Positions 56,728-64,000 of a stretch of DNA of 64,000 nt are shown here, one piece after another. The DNA comes from Pseudomonas sp. C1C7 (GTDB lineage: Bacteria; Pseudomonadota; Gammaproteobacteria; Pseudomonadales; Pseudomonadaceae), in contig NZ_JABFMP010000011.1 of the NCBI RefSeq assembly GCF_013359595.1, positions 106,730 through 170,729 of the forward strand, given 5' to 3'. The number at the start of each line of letters is the position of its first letter. Position 1 is the stretch's first letter. Made by a program: the position numbers and the translations under genes. Below the pieces are notes generated by a model. That model had not been told where the DNA came from, did no database searches, and saw only the letters and a list, made by a program, of their open reading frames with translations.

Positions 56728-57617
56728 GCCCTGGCGGCTTTTACCACCTCTTGCGGGTCGGCGTGCACCAGCACTTCGGCTCGCGGGTACGCCTTGTGAA
56801 TGGCATCGGCGGCCTGATCGCTGATGCCGTGGGCCACCGACAACGTCAGCTCGCCGGGCAGTTCCAGATGCAACTGCACGAACCACTGGTTGCCGGAAAT
56901 CCGGGTACGCAAGTCATGGGCGCCTAACACCCCCGGCACGCTGCACGCCAGCTCCAGCATGTGCTGGCTGACATCCGGCGGCAGCTCCTCATCCATCAGC
57001 ACCGCGAAGCTTTCCCGGGCGATCTGCACAGCGCTCCAGAGGATGTACGCGGCGATCCCCAGACCAAACCAGGCGTCCACTTGATGCAGGCCGAAACTGG
57101 CCAACACCAGCGCCACCAGAATGCTGCCGTTGAGCATCATGTCCGAGCGGTAGTGCAGGGAGTCGGCACGTACCGCGTTGGAACCCGTGGCCTTGATCAC
57201 CCTGTGCTGCAACGTCAGCAGCGCCAGGGTCAGGGCCAGCGAGAACACGATCACCCCGATGCTGAGCCACGGAGCACCCACCGGTTCCGGATGCTTGATC
57301 CGGTCCAGCGCCTGCAGCGCGATCAACACCGCACTGCCGCCAATGAACAACGCCTGCGCCATGCCGGCCAGGGACTCGGCCTTGCCGTGCCCATAACGAT
57401 GATCGTCATCGGCCGGGCGCAGGGCGTAATGCACCGCCAGCAGGTTGAGCAGCGAAGTCACGCCGTCGAGGGCCGAGTCGGTGAGGCCGGCGAGCATGCT
57501 CACCGATCCGCTGAGCCACCAGGCAATGGCTTTGGCGACGATCAGCGTACACGCCACCGCCACCGAGGCACGGGTCGCCAGCCGCAGCAGGCGGGCGTGT
57601 TCGGAGCTGGAGATCAT
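56712..57617 (-). CDS. Cation diffusion facilitator (FieF/CzcD-like)
   Basis: The product is 301 residues with six membrane helices and a cytoplasmic C-terminal domain. The metal-site motif of the second helix is LAGLTDSALDGVTSLLNLLA (DSxxD), and the fifth helix has ADSLHYRSDMMLNGSILVAL (HxxxD). The C-terminal domain has VLMDEELPPDVSQHMLELAC and GNQWFVQLHLELPG. CDF proteins export Zn, Fe, Mn or Cd in exchange for protons. The motif layout (DD/HD) fits Fe/Zn-type members, but the metal cannot be fixed. It is the FieF-like subfamily by length. Confidence 0.92.
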   Translation of the reverse strand: MISSSEHARLLRLATRASVAVACTLIVAKAIAWWLSGSVSMLAGLTDSALDGVTSLLNLLAVHYALRPADDDHRYGHGKAESLAGMAQALFIGGSAVLIALQALDRIKHPEPVGAPWLSIGVIVFSLALTLALLTLQHRVIKATGSNAVRADSLHYRSDMMLNGSILVALVLASFGLHQVDAWFGLGIAAYILWSAVQIARESFAVLMDEELPPDVSQHMLELACSVPGVLGAHDLRTRISGNQWFVQLHLELPGELTLSVAHGISDQAADAIHKAYPRAEVLVHADPQEVVKAARAQKLT

Positions 57618-57646
57618 GAGTGCGCTTATTCCTTAACGGGCACCGA

Positions 57647-58066
57647 TTATGCGGCAGGTTGCAGGCCAAACATGGCCAGTTGCTGGGTGCTGCCCTTGTG
57701 CTGGATCAGGCGTGGGTCATCCAGCGGGAAGCTGCGGCCCAGCTCACGTTCCAGAATAGTCTGCAACTTGAGGTTATCGACCTTGCCGTCGGCGCAGATG
57801 GCGTCCTTGAGTTTTTCCGGGTCGACCTGGGCGGTCTTGCCGGGCTCGAAGTAAATCGCGCCGGTGGCGAAGTCCACAGCGAACGCGATCAGGCCGGGAA
57901 TGATGTAGAACAGCAGGCCCACGGCGTCGAGCACGGCGATGGCCGGGTCGATCTTGCCGTCGATCTGGCCACGGCGATCGGGATAGAAAATCGAGCCGCA
58001 CGCCGTGACCTGGGTAAGCAGGGTCGCGACCAGCACACCGCCGATCAGGCGAAAGGGAATACGCAT
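57647..58066 (-). CDS. Small lipoprotein of unknown function
   Basis: The product is 139 residues from the ATG at 58066 (AAGGAGA upstream). The lipoprotein signal ends in LTQVTACGS, a usable lipobox. One hydrophobic stretch (AVGLLFYIIPGLIAFAVDFA) is followed by YFEPGKTAQVDPEKLKDAI and QTILERELGRSFPLDDPRLI. Homologues are often mis-annotated as polyribonucleotide nucleotidyltransferase in pseudomonads; nothing here resembles that enzyme. It is in the gap between hrpB (divergent) and the cation-efflux gene, and its stop lies 29 nt before that gene's start. Confidence 0.85.
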   Translation of the reverse strand: MRIPFRLIGGVLVATLLTQVTACGSIFYPDRRGQIDGKIDPAIAVLDAVGLLFYIIPGLIAFAVDFATGAIYFEPGKTAQVDPEKLKDAICADGKVDNLKLQTILERELGRSFPLDDPRLIQHKGSTQQLAMFGLQPAA

Positions 58067-58175
58067 GTGAAATCTCCTTGGGTCTCTAAAAACGAAGCGT
58101 CGTCGATATGAATTAGGACCGCGACAAACGCTGGGCAGTTCGCCGTTATACTCGCGGCTCTGTTTGGGAGCCAGC

Positions 58176-60692
58176 ATGATTTCTTTGCCGATCGATGAAG
58201 TTTTACCCGCCCTGCGTGAAGCCCTCGCGACACGCCACGAAGCCGTGCTCGAAGCGCCGCCCGGCGCCGGTAAAACCACCCGCGTGCCCCTGGCCCTGTT
58301 CGATGAACCGTGGCTGGCCGGACAGACCATCCTGATGCTCGAACCGCGCCGCCTGGCTGCGCGGGCAGCGGCGGAGCGACTGGCCAGCGAACTGGGCGAG
58401 AAGGTCGGTGAAACCGTGGGTTATCGCATTCGGCTCGACAGCAAGGTCGGCCCCAATACCCGTATCGAAGTGGTGACCGAGGGCATCCTCACCCGACGCT
58501 TGCAGGAAGATCCGGCGCTGGAAGGTGTGGGCCTTTTGATCTTCGACGAATACCACGAGCGAAGTCTCGATGCCGATCTGGCGCTGGCCCTGAGCCTCAA
58601 TGGCCGTGAACTGTTTCGCGATGATCAACCGCTGAAAATCCTCCTGATGTCGGCCACCCTCGAAGGCGAGCGTCTGGCCGGCCTGCTCGACGACGCGCCG
58701 ATCCTGCGCAGCGAAGGCCGCATGTACCCGGTGGCGATGCGCTGGGGTCGGCCGTTCCAGGCCGGCGAATTCATCGAACCGCGACTGGTGCAGACCATCC
58801 TCGAAGCCTTGAACGACGAAGCCGGCAGCGTGCTGGTGTTCCTGCCGGGGCAGGCGGAGATCCGTCGTGTGCATCAGCAACTGGCCGACGCGCTGGGCGA
58901 TGACCCGCAGGTGCTGCTGTGTCCGTTGCACGGTGAGCTGGACCTGACCGCGCAACGGGCGGCGATCGATCCGGCGCCGGTGGGCAAACGCAAAGTGGTG
59001 TTGGCCACCAACATCGCCGAGACCAGCCTGACCATCGATGGCGTGCGCGTGGTGGTCGATGCCGGGCTGGCGCGGGTGCCGCGTTTCGATCCCGGCAGCG
59101 GCATGACACGTCTCGACACCCAGCGGATTTCCAGGGCCAGCGCCACCCAGCGCGCGGGCCGGGCAGGGCGTCTTGAGCCGGGCGTGTGTTATCGCCTGTG
59201 GTCGCAGGATCAGCATGAGCACCTGGCGGCGTATGGCAGCGCGGAAATTCTTTCGGCGGATCTTGCGGGACTGGCCTTGCAGCTCGGTCGCTGGGGCGTG
59301 TCGCCCGGGCAATTGGTGTGGCTCGACGTGCCGCCTGCTGCAGCCTATGCACAGGCGCAGGATCTGCTCGAACGACTGGGAGCGTTGGAAGGCGAAGCGC
59401 TGACCCGTCACGGTCAGGCCATGGCCGAACTGCCGGCTCATCCGCGTATCGCCCATTTGCTGTTGCGCGGACAGGCGCTGGGGCTGGCGGACATGGCCTG
59501 CGATGTCGCGGCGCTGCTCGGCGAGCGGGATATCCTGCGCGGTGCCGGCGCCGATCTGCACAGTCGGCTGGTGCTGTTGTCCGGCGAAGAACGGGCGGCT
59601 CGCGGCGCTCAGGGCGGGGTGCAGCGCGCGCGGCAACTGGCGCGGCAGTATCGCGGGTATCTGCGTGGAAAAGCATCGGAGCCGGTCAGCGATCCGGATC
59701 ACCCGCGTTGGCTGGGTGCCTTGCTGGCGCTGGCCTATCCCGATCGCGTCGCCCAGCAGCGTCGTGCCGGCGGTGCCGAGTACCGATTGGCCAATGGTCG
59801 TGCTGCTTTGTTTGCCGAAGCCGACAGCCTGATGAAGCAACCGTGGCTGGTGATCGCCGATCTTGGCAGTCGTCAGGGCCAGCGAGAGGAAAGGATTTAT
59901 CTGGCGACGGATTTCGACCCGACATTGTTCGACACGGTGCTGGCCGAACAGGTGCGCTGCGTCGATCAACTGGATTGGGATGAGCGTGAAGGTGTGCTGC
60001 GTGCAGAGCGACAGCGCAAGGTCGGCGAGCTGATCCTCAGTCGCGAACCGTTGACCGGCCTCGACGAAGCGGCTCGTAGTCAGGCGCTGGTCAATCTGGT
60101 GCGACGCAAAGGCCTGGAGTTGTTGCCATGGACCCCGGAGTTGCGCCAATGGCAGGCGCGGGTCGCGCTGCTGCGCCAACTGGATCTGGACGCCAAGGGC
60201 GACAGCGAATGGCCGGATGTCAGCGACACCGCGCTGCTGAAAAACCTCGAACACTGGTTGATGCCGTATCTCGGTAAAGTCTCGCGGCTCAGTCACTTCG
60301 CCAACCTCGACCTGCCCGGTATCGTCCACAGCCTGCTGCCCTGGCCGTTGCCGCAACGCCTGGACGAGCAGGCCCCCCATCACCTGAGCGTGCCCTCGGG
60401 GTCTTCGATCCGTCTGGACTACAGTGAACAGCCACCGATCCTCGCGGTGCGCCTGCAAGAACTGTTCGGCCTGGCCGAAACCCCGCGTATCGCCGGCGGC
60501 CGGCAAGTGGTCAAACTGCACCTGCTGTCCCCGGCACGACGCCCCGTGCAGGTGACCCAGGACCTGGCCAACTTCTGGCGCAGCACCTACGCGGAAGTGA
60601 AAAAAGACCTGAAGGGGCGCTATCCAAAACACTATTGGCCCGATGATCCCCTGATCGCCGAAGCCACAGCCCGCGCCAAGCCGCGTAAATAG
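58176..60692 (+). CDS. hrpB: ATP-dependent helicase HrpB
   Basis: The product is 838 residues from the ATG at 58176. It is a DEAH-box RNA helicase: Walker A in APPGAGKTTRVPLALF, DEYHERSLDADL, LLMSATLEGERLAGLL, VLVFLPGQAEIRRVHQQLAD and QRAGRAGRLEPGVCYRLW. The HrpB C-terminal domains follow (ARQYRGYLRGKASEP to YTLSPAR-like end). It is the standard bacterial member, non-essential in E. coli, and the RNA substrate is unclear. It ends in a REP palindrome at 60702. Confidence 0.96.
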   Translation: MISLPIDEVLPALREALATRHEAVLEAPPGAGKTTRVPLALFDEPWLAGQTILMLEPRRLAARAAAERLASELGEKVGETVGYRIRLDSKVGPNTRIEVVTEGILTRRLQEDPALEGVGLLIFDEYHERSLDADLALALSLNGRELFRDDQPLKILLMSATLEGERLAGLLDDAPILRSEGRMYPVAMRWGRPFQAGEFIEPRLVQTILEALNDEAGSVLVFLPGQAEIRRVHQQLADALGDDPQVLLCPLHGELDLTAQRAAIDPAPVGKRKVVLATNIAETSLTIDGVRVVVDAGLARVPRFDPGSGMTRLDTQRISRASATQRAGRAGRLEPGVCYRLWSQDQHEHLAAYGSAEILSADLAGLALQLGRWGVSPGQLVWLDVPPAAAYAQAQDLLERLGALEGEALTRHGQAMAELPAHPRIAHLLLRGQALGLADMACDVAALLGERDILRGAGADLHSRLVLLSGEERAARGAQGGVQRARQLARQYRGYLRGKASEPVSDPDHPRWLGALLALAYPDRVAQQRRAGGAEYRLANGRAALFAEADSLMKQPWLVIADLGSRQGQREERIYLATDFDPTLFDTVLAEQVRCVDQLDWDEREGVLRAERQRKVGELILSREPLTGLDEAARSQALVNLVRRKGLELLPWTPELRQWQARVALLRQLDLDAKGDSEWPDVSDTALLKNLEHWLMPYLGKVSRLSHFANLDLPGIVHSLLPWPLPQRLDEQAPHHLSVPSGSSIRLDYSEQPPILAVRLQELFGLAETPRIAGGRQVVKLHLLSPARRPVQVTQDLANFWRSTYAEVKKDLKGRYPKHYWPDDPLIAEATARAKPRK

Positions 60693-60701
60693 CCAAGTCT
60701 G

Positions 60702-60731
60702 CTGTAGGAGCGAGCGTGCTCGCTCCTACAG
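60702..60731. repeat. Compact palindrome after hrpB
   Basis: CTGTAGGAGCGAGC (60702-60715) and GCTCGCTCCTACAG (60718-60731) form a 14-bp stem around GT. It marks the end of the core region; the AT-rich paralogue cluster begins about 70 nt later. Confidence 0.88.
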
Positions 60732-60803
60732 ATGGCCCGCCGAAATGGGAGAGATTTATTTCGATGCAGGCGCTTCACATCAGAAATGGTCTGCTTTCGT
60801 TTC

Positions 60804-61556
60804 TCAATCCGTGCTTAGAGGAACGTTTACCTTGGCCTTGATGAAAGGCACGCCTGGAGACAAATAGGGTTTTATGAATTCAGCGACCTTTTCCTTTTGC
60901 TTTCGTTTGCAAAATACATTGAGGCTCCAGTTGGTTTTAAAATCGTCGCCTTCCTGAGTGACGCTGTATTTTAGGTCAACTACTTCTCTATTGGTTGCGA
61001 TGGCGAGTTGCGTAAGTTCTTCCCATTTATATGCGTAATGATGGTGTTGAGTATGCATTTGCTGATAGCTCTTGGAGTGAGCCATAGACAGATACATCAG
61101 TCCCATGCCGCCGGGGCCTACCAGAGCACCGATCAGGAATGCCGGGTCAATGGTTGCGAGGAAGATGAAAATAACTGCTGTTATGCCGGTAAACCATTTC
61201 AAAAATGGCAACACCCATTTGGGAAAGTCTTTCCACTCGCAATGCTCTACTCCGGACCGCGTGAAGCGGTAGGCGAAATTCATTCGTTGATGGGTCATGC
61301 ACGAGATTGTAAATAGTATAAAGATGAAAAAGAGCACGCTGGATAACGTTCGCCATGGTTGGCTCATGCCTTCATATACTTCATACATAATGAATGCCCC
61401 GCCCATTATCACAGCCGCCATAAACCAAAACATGCAATTAGCTACAAAGGTGTTGTAATTGCGTGCGCGGATTGTCCATGCCAATAACTCCGGTTCGTCA
61501 GCATGCTTCCATTGGAGTTGCGGCGGTAATTCAAGTGTTTTTTTGAAATTAAACAT
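60804..61556 (-). CDS. Putative four-helix membrane protein, paralogue 1
   Basis: The product is 250 residues and one of three tandem paralogues. The N-terminus is cytoplasmic-looking (FNFKKTLELPPQLQWKHADE), then two helices (about 43-86) follow WTIRARNYNTFVANCMFW, a conserved MTHQRMNFAYRFTRSGVEHC loop, two helices (about 116-150, with IDPAFLIGALVGPGGMGLMY), and a conserved C-terminal domain (KWEELTQLAIATNREVVDLK, NWSLNVFCKRKQKEKVAEFI, ending VNVPLSTD). No known domain is recognised. It is AT-rich relative to the flanking core genes. A relic of the upstream gene's 3' end sits 20 nt before its ATG. This suggests an immunity-type multi-copy role, but that is inference. Confidence 0.75.
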   Translation of the reverse strand: MFNFKKTLELPPQLQWKHADEPELLAWTIRARNYNTFVANCMFWFMAAVIMGGAFIMYEVYEGMSQPWRTLSSVLFFIFILFTISCMTHQRMNFAYRFTRSGVEHCEWKDFPKWVLPFLKWFTGITAVIFIFLATIDPAFLIGALVGPGGMGLMYLSMAHSKSYQQMHTQHHHYAYKWEELTQLAIATNREVVDLKYSVTQEGDDFKTNWSLNVFCKRKQKEKVAEFIKPYLSPGVPFIKAKVNVPLSTD

Positions 61557-61576
61557 TTTGGTGCTCGTCCATTAGC

Positions 61577-61627
61577 TCAGTTTGGAATGATCAGTTTCAG
61601 AAGCTGGGTTCTTTGTTCTCTAAGCAC
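61577..61627 (-). pseudogene. Relic of the 3' end of the upstream gene, before paralogue 1
   Basis: Read on the minus strand, 16 codons give VLREQRTQLLKLIIPN and a TGA stop. The intact gene at 63396 ends VLREQITQLLKLAIPN and TGA: 14 of 16 residues identical. Both stops lie exactly 20 nt before the ATG of the following paralogue. No further match is seen upstream of 61627. So the duplicated unit was gene tail plus paralogue, and only this tail remains. No comparable tail is recognised before paralogue 2. Confidence 0.8.
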
Positions 61628-61713
61628 GGGATAAAGGGGCAGATTCATTTTGAGGAGTGCGAGTGATATGAAAAATGACTATTCTCCATGCTTAAAAAAC
61701 TACCGCAGATTTC

Positions 61714-62463
61714 TCATTGCGTACTAAGAGGAACGTTCACCTTTGCCTTTATGAACGGCACGTCTGAAGACAGATAGGGTTTGATGAATTCTGCTACGTT
61801 TACCTTTTGCTTTCGTTTACAGAAGACATTCAAGCTCCAGTTTGTTTTACAATTCTCTCCCTCCAGAGTAATGCTGTATTTCAGGTCAACTACTTCTCGA
61901 TTGGTCGCAATGGAAAGTTGCGTTAATTCCTCCCATTTAAAAGCATAGTGATGGTACTGGGTGTGCATTTCCTGGTAGCTCTTGGAGTTGGCCATGGACA
62001 GGTACATCAATCCCATCCCGCCTGGACCGATTAATGCGCCGATCAAGAATGCTGGATCAATGCTTGCCATGCCGATGCAGATAATCACGATGATGCAGGT
62101 AAACCATTTCAGAAATGGCAGCACCCACTTGGGAAAGTCTTTCCATTTACAATACTCGACTCCAGACTGTGTAAACCGATAGGCAAAATTCACCCGCTGA
62201 TGCGTCATCGATATCAAGGCAATATTCACGGTGACGAAATATAGCAAAGTTAATGTTCCGCTGAAAACGGGATTTTCATCGATGCTTCTATATATAAGAA
62301 CTGAACCTATTGTGATTGCTGTGAAGCAGGACCAAAACATGAAATCGGCTACAAATGTATTATAGTTGCGCGCTCGGATTGTCCATCCCAACAACTCCTG
62401 TTCGTCAGCGTACTTCCAGTGAAGTTGCGACGGCAGATCAAGTGCTTTATTCAAATTAAACAT
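61714..62463 (-). CDS. Putative four-helix membrane protein, paralogue 2
   Basis: The product is 249 residues from the ATG at 62463, the position that matches the other copies; an in-frame ATG at 62475 exists. It is closely similar to paralogue 1, especially in the C-terminal half (YKWEELTQL replaced by FKWEELTQL, SITLEGENCKTNWSLNVFCK). The first helix pair is the most different part (FWSCFTAITIGSVLIYRS). The conserved 5' leader words AGCTA and TGGA.GAGC match those before paralogue 1. Its gap to paralogue 3 is AT-rich and holds no gene. Confidence 0.75.
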   Translation of the reverse strand: MFNLNKALDLPSQLHWKYADEQELLGWTIRARNYNTFVADFMFWSCFTAITIGSVLIYRSIDENPVFSGTLTLLYFVTVNIALISMTHQRVNFAYRFTQSGVEYCKWKDFPKWVLPFLKWFTCIIVIICIGMASIDPAFLIGALIGPGGMGLMYLSMANSKSYQEMHTQYHHYAFKWEELTQLSIATNREVVDLKYSITLEGENCKTNWSLNVFCKRKQKVNVAEFIKPYLSSDVPFIKAKVNVPLSTQ

Positions 62464-62619
62464 ATCAGGGCTCATCCACTAGCTTATCTTCATTTTTGCT
62501 TTCAGCTCAATCGGTTAGCTGCTAAGTAAGCTCCATTCATATCTGCATCCTTTTTTCTGCTAGATCTCACCTCAAGTGAAATTAATGTCGGCAGGCGCTA
62601 TTTCCGATTTCACCAGACC

Positions 62620-63375
62620 TTAGACCGTGCTGAGTGGCACATCAACTTTAGTCCGGATGCACGGGACATCAGGCGACAAGTAAGGCTTGATGAAATTGGC
62701 TACATTTTCTTTTTCCTTGCGCTTGCAAAAAACATTGAGGCTCCAGCGCACGATGCGCCCAAGACGAGGATCAAACTGAATGAACTTCAAATCCAGTACT
62801 TCCTCTCTATTAGTTGCAATGGCCAGTTGCGTGAAGTCTTTCCACTCGTACATCAGGTGATGGTATTGAGTATGCATTTTTTGATAGCTTTCTGAGTTAG
62901 CCATTGATAAGTACATGAGCCCCATACTGCCGGGGCCTATCAATGCACCAATCAGAAATACCGGATCAATGGTGGCTAGAAACATGAAAACAATTGCCGC
63001 AAAGCCGGTAAACAATTTTAGAAAAGTCAACATCCATTTCGGGAAGTCTTTCCACTCGCAACACTCCACTCCGGACCGGGTGAAGCGGAAGGCGAAATTC
63101 ATTCGCTGGTGGGTCATGCTAGAAGTAACGAGCAATAATGTTGTGAAAAAAAATATGCAAGATAGTGTTCGCCAAGGTTGGCTCATGTCCTTGTATACAG
63201 CGAACATGATGAATGCACCACCCAATATCAGCGCAGCCATTAACCAAAACATGAAGTTGGCTACAAAGGTGTTGTAATTGCGCGCCCGGATTGTCCAGCC
63301 CAATAACTCTGGCTCATCTGCATACTTCCAGATTAATTGTGGAGGCAGATCAAGTGTTTTATTTAAATTTAACAT
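62620..63375 (-). CDS. Putative four-helix membrane protein, paralogue 3, next to the upstream gene
   Basis: The product is 251 residues from the ATG at 63375, 20 nt after the stop of the upstream gene, so the two are co-transcribed. It has the same plan as copies 1 and 2; the first half is nearest to copy 1 (PWRTLSCIFFFTTLLLVTSS), and the C-terminal half differs most, with a variable segment LKFIQFDPRLGRIVR. This gradient of divergence in the C-terminal domain fits a changing recognition surface. No named family is recognised. Confidence 0.75.
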   Translation of the reverse strand: MLNLNKTLDLPPQLIWKYADEPELLGWTIRARNYNTFVANFMFWLMAALILGGAFIMFAVYKDMSQPWRTLSCIFFFTTLLLVTSSMTHQRMNFAFRFTRSGVECCEWKDFPKWMLTFLKLFTGFAAIVFMFLATIDPVFLIGALIGPGSMGLMYLSMANSESYQKMHTQYHHLMYEWKDFTQLAIATNREEVLDLKFIQFDPRLGRIVRWSLNVFCKRKEKENVANFIKPYLSPDVPCIRTKVDVPLSTV

Positions 63376-63395
63376 GACAAGACTCATCAATTGAT

Positions 63396-64000
63396 TCAGT
63401 TAGGGATGGCCAGTTTCAGCAACTGAGTAATTTGCTCGCGCAGCACAATGGCATCCTCTTCCTTAAGTTCGGCACTGAAAGCACTGTTGACCCGGTCCGC
63501 TTCACTGGGGGTCCACTCAAGCGCCATTCGAAACAGGTAACCGCGTCTATCAGCACGCTGAAGCACCCCGGGCGGATACTTGATCTCCAATTCAAGGACT
63601 GGGCTGTCTTTGGAGAAATCGATCCACACCTGCCACAGGCGATGCTGTTCTTTACCGGTGTAGATGTAGTCAGGCGGGTTGTCTTTGGTGCCGGGGCCGT
63701 CCGGTAACTGCCCTAGCAGTTTTGGATCGACCCAGTAGCCGTTGAGAAAGTTGTCGTAGAATCTGTCTTTGGTGCTTTGCAATTCGTCGGCATAAAACAG
63801 ATATGTCTGGATCATCGCCGGTTGCAGGGTTACATCCTTGCCTGCCAGTGCGGTTGGTACTTGGATCTGTAGCCAGAAACCAAGATATCTCCTCGGCATA
63901 CTGCCCCCGCCGGAAGACAAGGCTCTGCCGCCGACACTGGGGCGCTGCAGGGTTTCCAGCAGCGCTTGCATTTGCTTGAAGTGGCCTTCATCGCCATGCC
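63396..64000 (-). CDS. C-terminal part of an unknown protein, runs off window
   Basis: The frame is open from the stop (TGA, 63396-63398) to the window edge, 200 codons, so the ATG at 63971 is internal. The segment contains GRALSSGGGSMPRRYLGFWL, QTYLFYADELQSTKDRFYDN, PDYIYTGKEQHRLWQVWIDF and the end REQITQLLKLAIPN. It has no membrane helix and no catalytic motif I recognise. GC content is higher than in the paralogues. It is the first visible gene of the cluster and could be the C-terminal part of a secreted effector, for example of a type VI system; that is inference from the paralogue layout only. Confidence 0.6.
   Translation of the reverse strand, partial: HGDEGHFKQMQALLETLQRPSVGGRALSSGGGSMPRRYLGFWLQIQVPTALAGKDVTLQPAMIQTYLFYADELQSTKDRFYDNFLNGYWVDPKLLGQLPDGPGTKDNPPDYIYTGKEQHRLWQVWIDFSKDSPVLELEIKYPPGVLQRADRRGYLFRMALEWTPSEADRVNSAFSAELKEEDAIVLREQITQLLKLAIPN

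Noticed and set aside
58203..60632. 809-codon minus-strand open frame
   Set aside because: It is antisense to hrpB, which has complete helicase motifs.

Overview
This is a chromosomal window from a Pseudomonas, most likely of the P. fluorescens group. The gene order closely follows the part of the P. aeruginosa PAO1 chromosome running roughly from PA4030 down to PA3961 (ethanolamine genes, mpl, cidAB, proA-nadD-rsfS-rlmH-pbpA-rodA, lipBA, holA-lptE-leuS, lnt-corC-ybeY-phoH-miaB, hemL-thiED, ladS, amn, hrpB). Composition is GC-rich with typical pseudomonad codon use. Many convergent or downstream gaps carry REP/BIME-like inverted repeats of two recurring types. This comparison rests on recalled gene order, not on a search.

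Layout: (1) 1-8.2 kb: the start of an mtfA-like peptidase gene, a DedA membrane protein, a GNAT acetyltransferase, and an ethanolamine module (exaC-like aldehyde dehydrogenase, eutB, eutC) divergent from a sigma-54 activator of the EatR type. (2) 8.3-17.7 kb: murein recycling (mpl), ubiX, small lipoprotein and NAD-binding genes, a MORN-repeat/caspase-like lipoprotein, an R-hydratase-like gene, cidAB, a LON-domain protein, a DedA-PAP2 fusion and a 3-methyladenine glycosylase. (3) 17.9-29.4 kb: a dense rightward run with many overlapping genes: proA, nadD, rsfS, rlmH, then the elongasome genes mrdA-rodA with mltB, rlpA and dacA, then ybeD-lipB-lipA for lipoate. (4) 29.5-43.5 kb: an LD-carboxypeptidase-like gene, a second MltB-family transglycosylase, a short arfA gene with a terminator inside its coding sequence, holA-lptE-leuS, a ydcF-like gene, and lnt-corC-ybeY-phoH plus miaB. 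(5) 43.7-60.7 kb: small conserved genes, thiD-thiE-hemL, the ladS hybrid kinase, an AidB-like acyl-CoA dehydrogenase, amn, rluE, an Lrp-type regulator, a Q/N-rich envelope protein, a cation efflux protein and hrpB.

The last 3.2 kb differs from the rest. It is visibly AT-rich and holds three tandem paralogues of a four-helix membrane protein of about 250 residues, downstream of a gene that runs off the window. A short relic of the 3' end of that upstream gene sits in front of the copy farthest from it, at the same 20-nt spacing. This shows that a unit of gene tail plus paralogue was duplicated. The pattern resembles effector-immunity islands, but no recognised toxin domain is visible in the window. 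This is the best candidate for an undescribed system.

Functionally, most of the window is core metabolism and envelope biogenesis: peptidoglycan synthesis and recycling (mpl, mrdA, rodA, mltB, rlpA, dacA, a second transglycosylase, an LD-carboxypeptidase-like gene), outer-membrane lipid and lipoprotein assembly (lptE, lnt), cofactors (lipoate, thiamine, NAD, heme), RNA modification (rlmH, miaB, rluE) and ribosome quality control (rsfS, ybeY, arfA).
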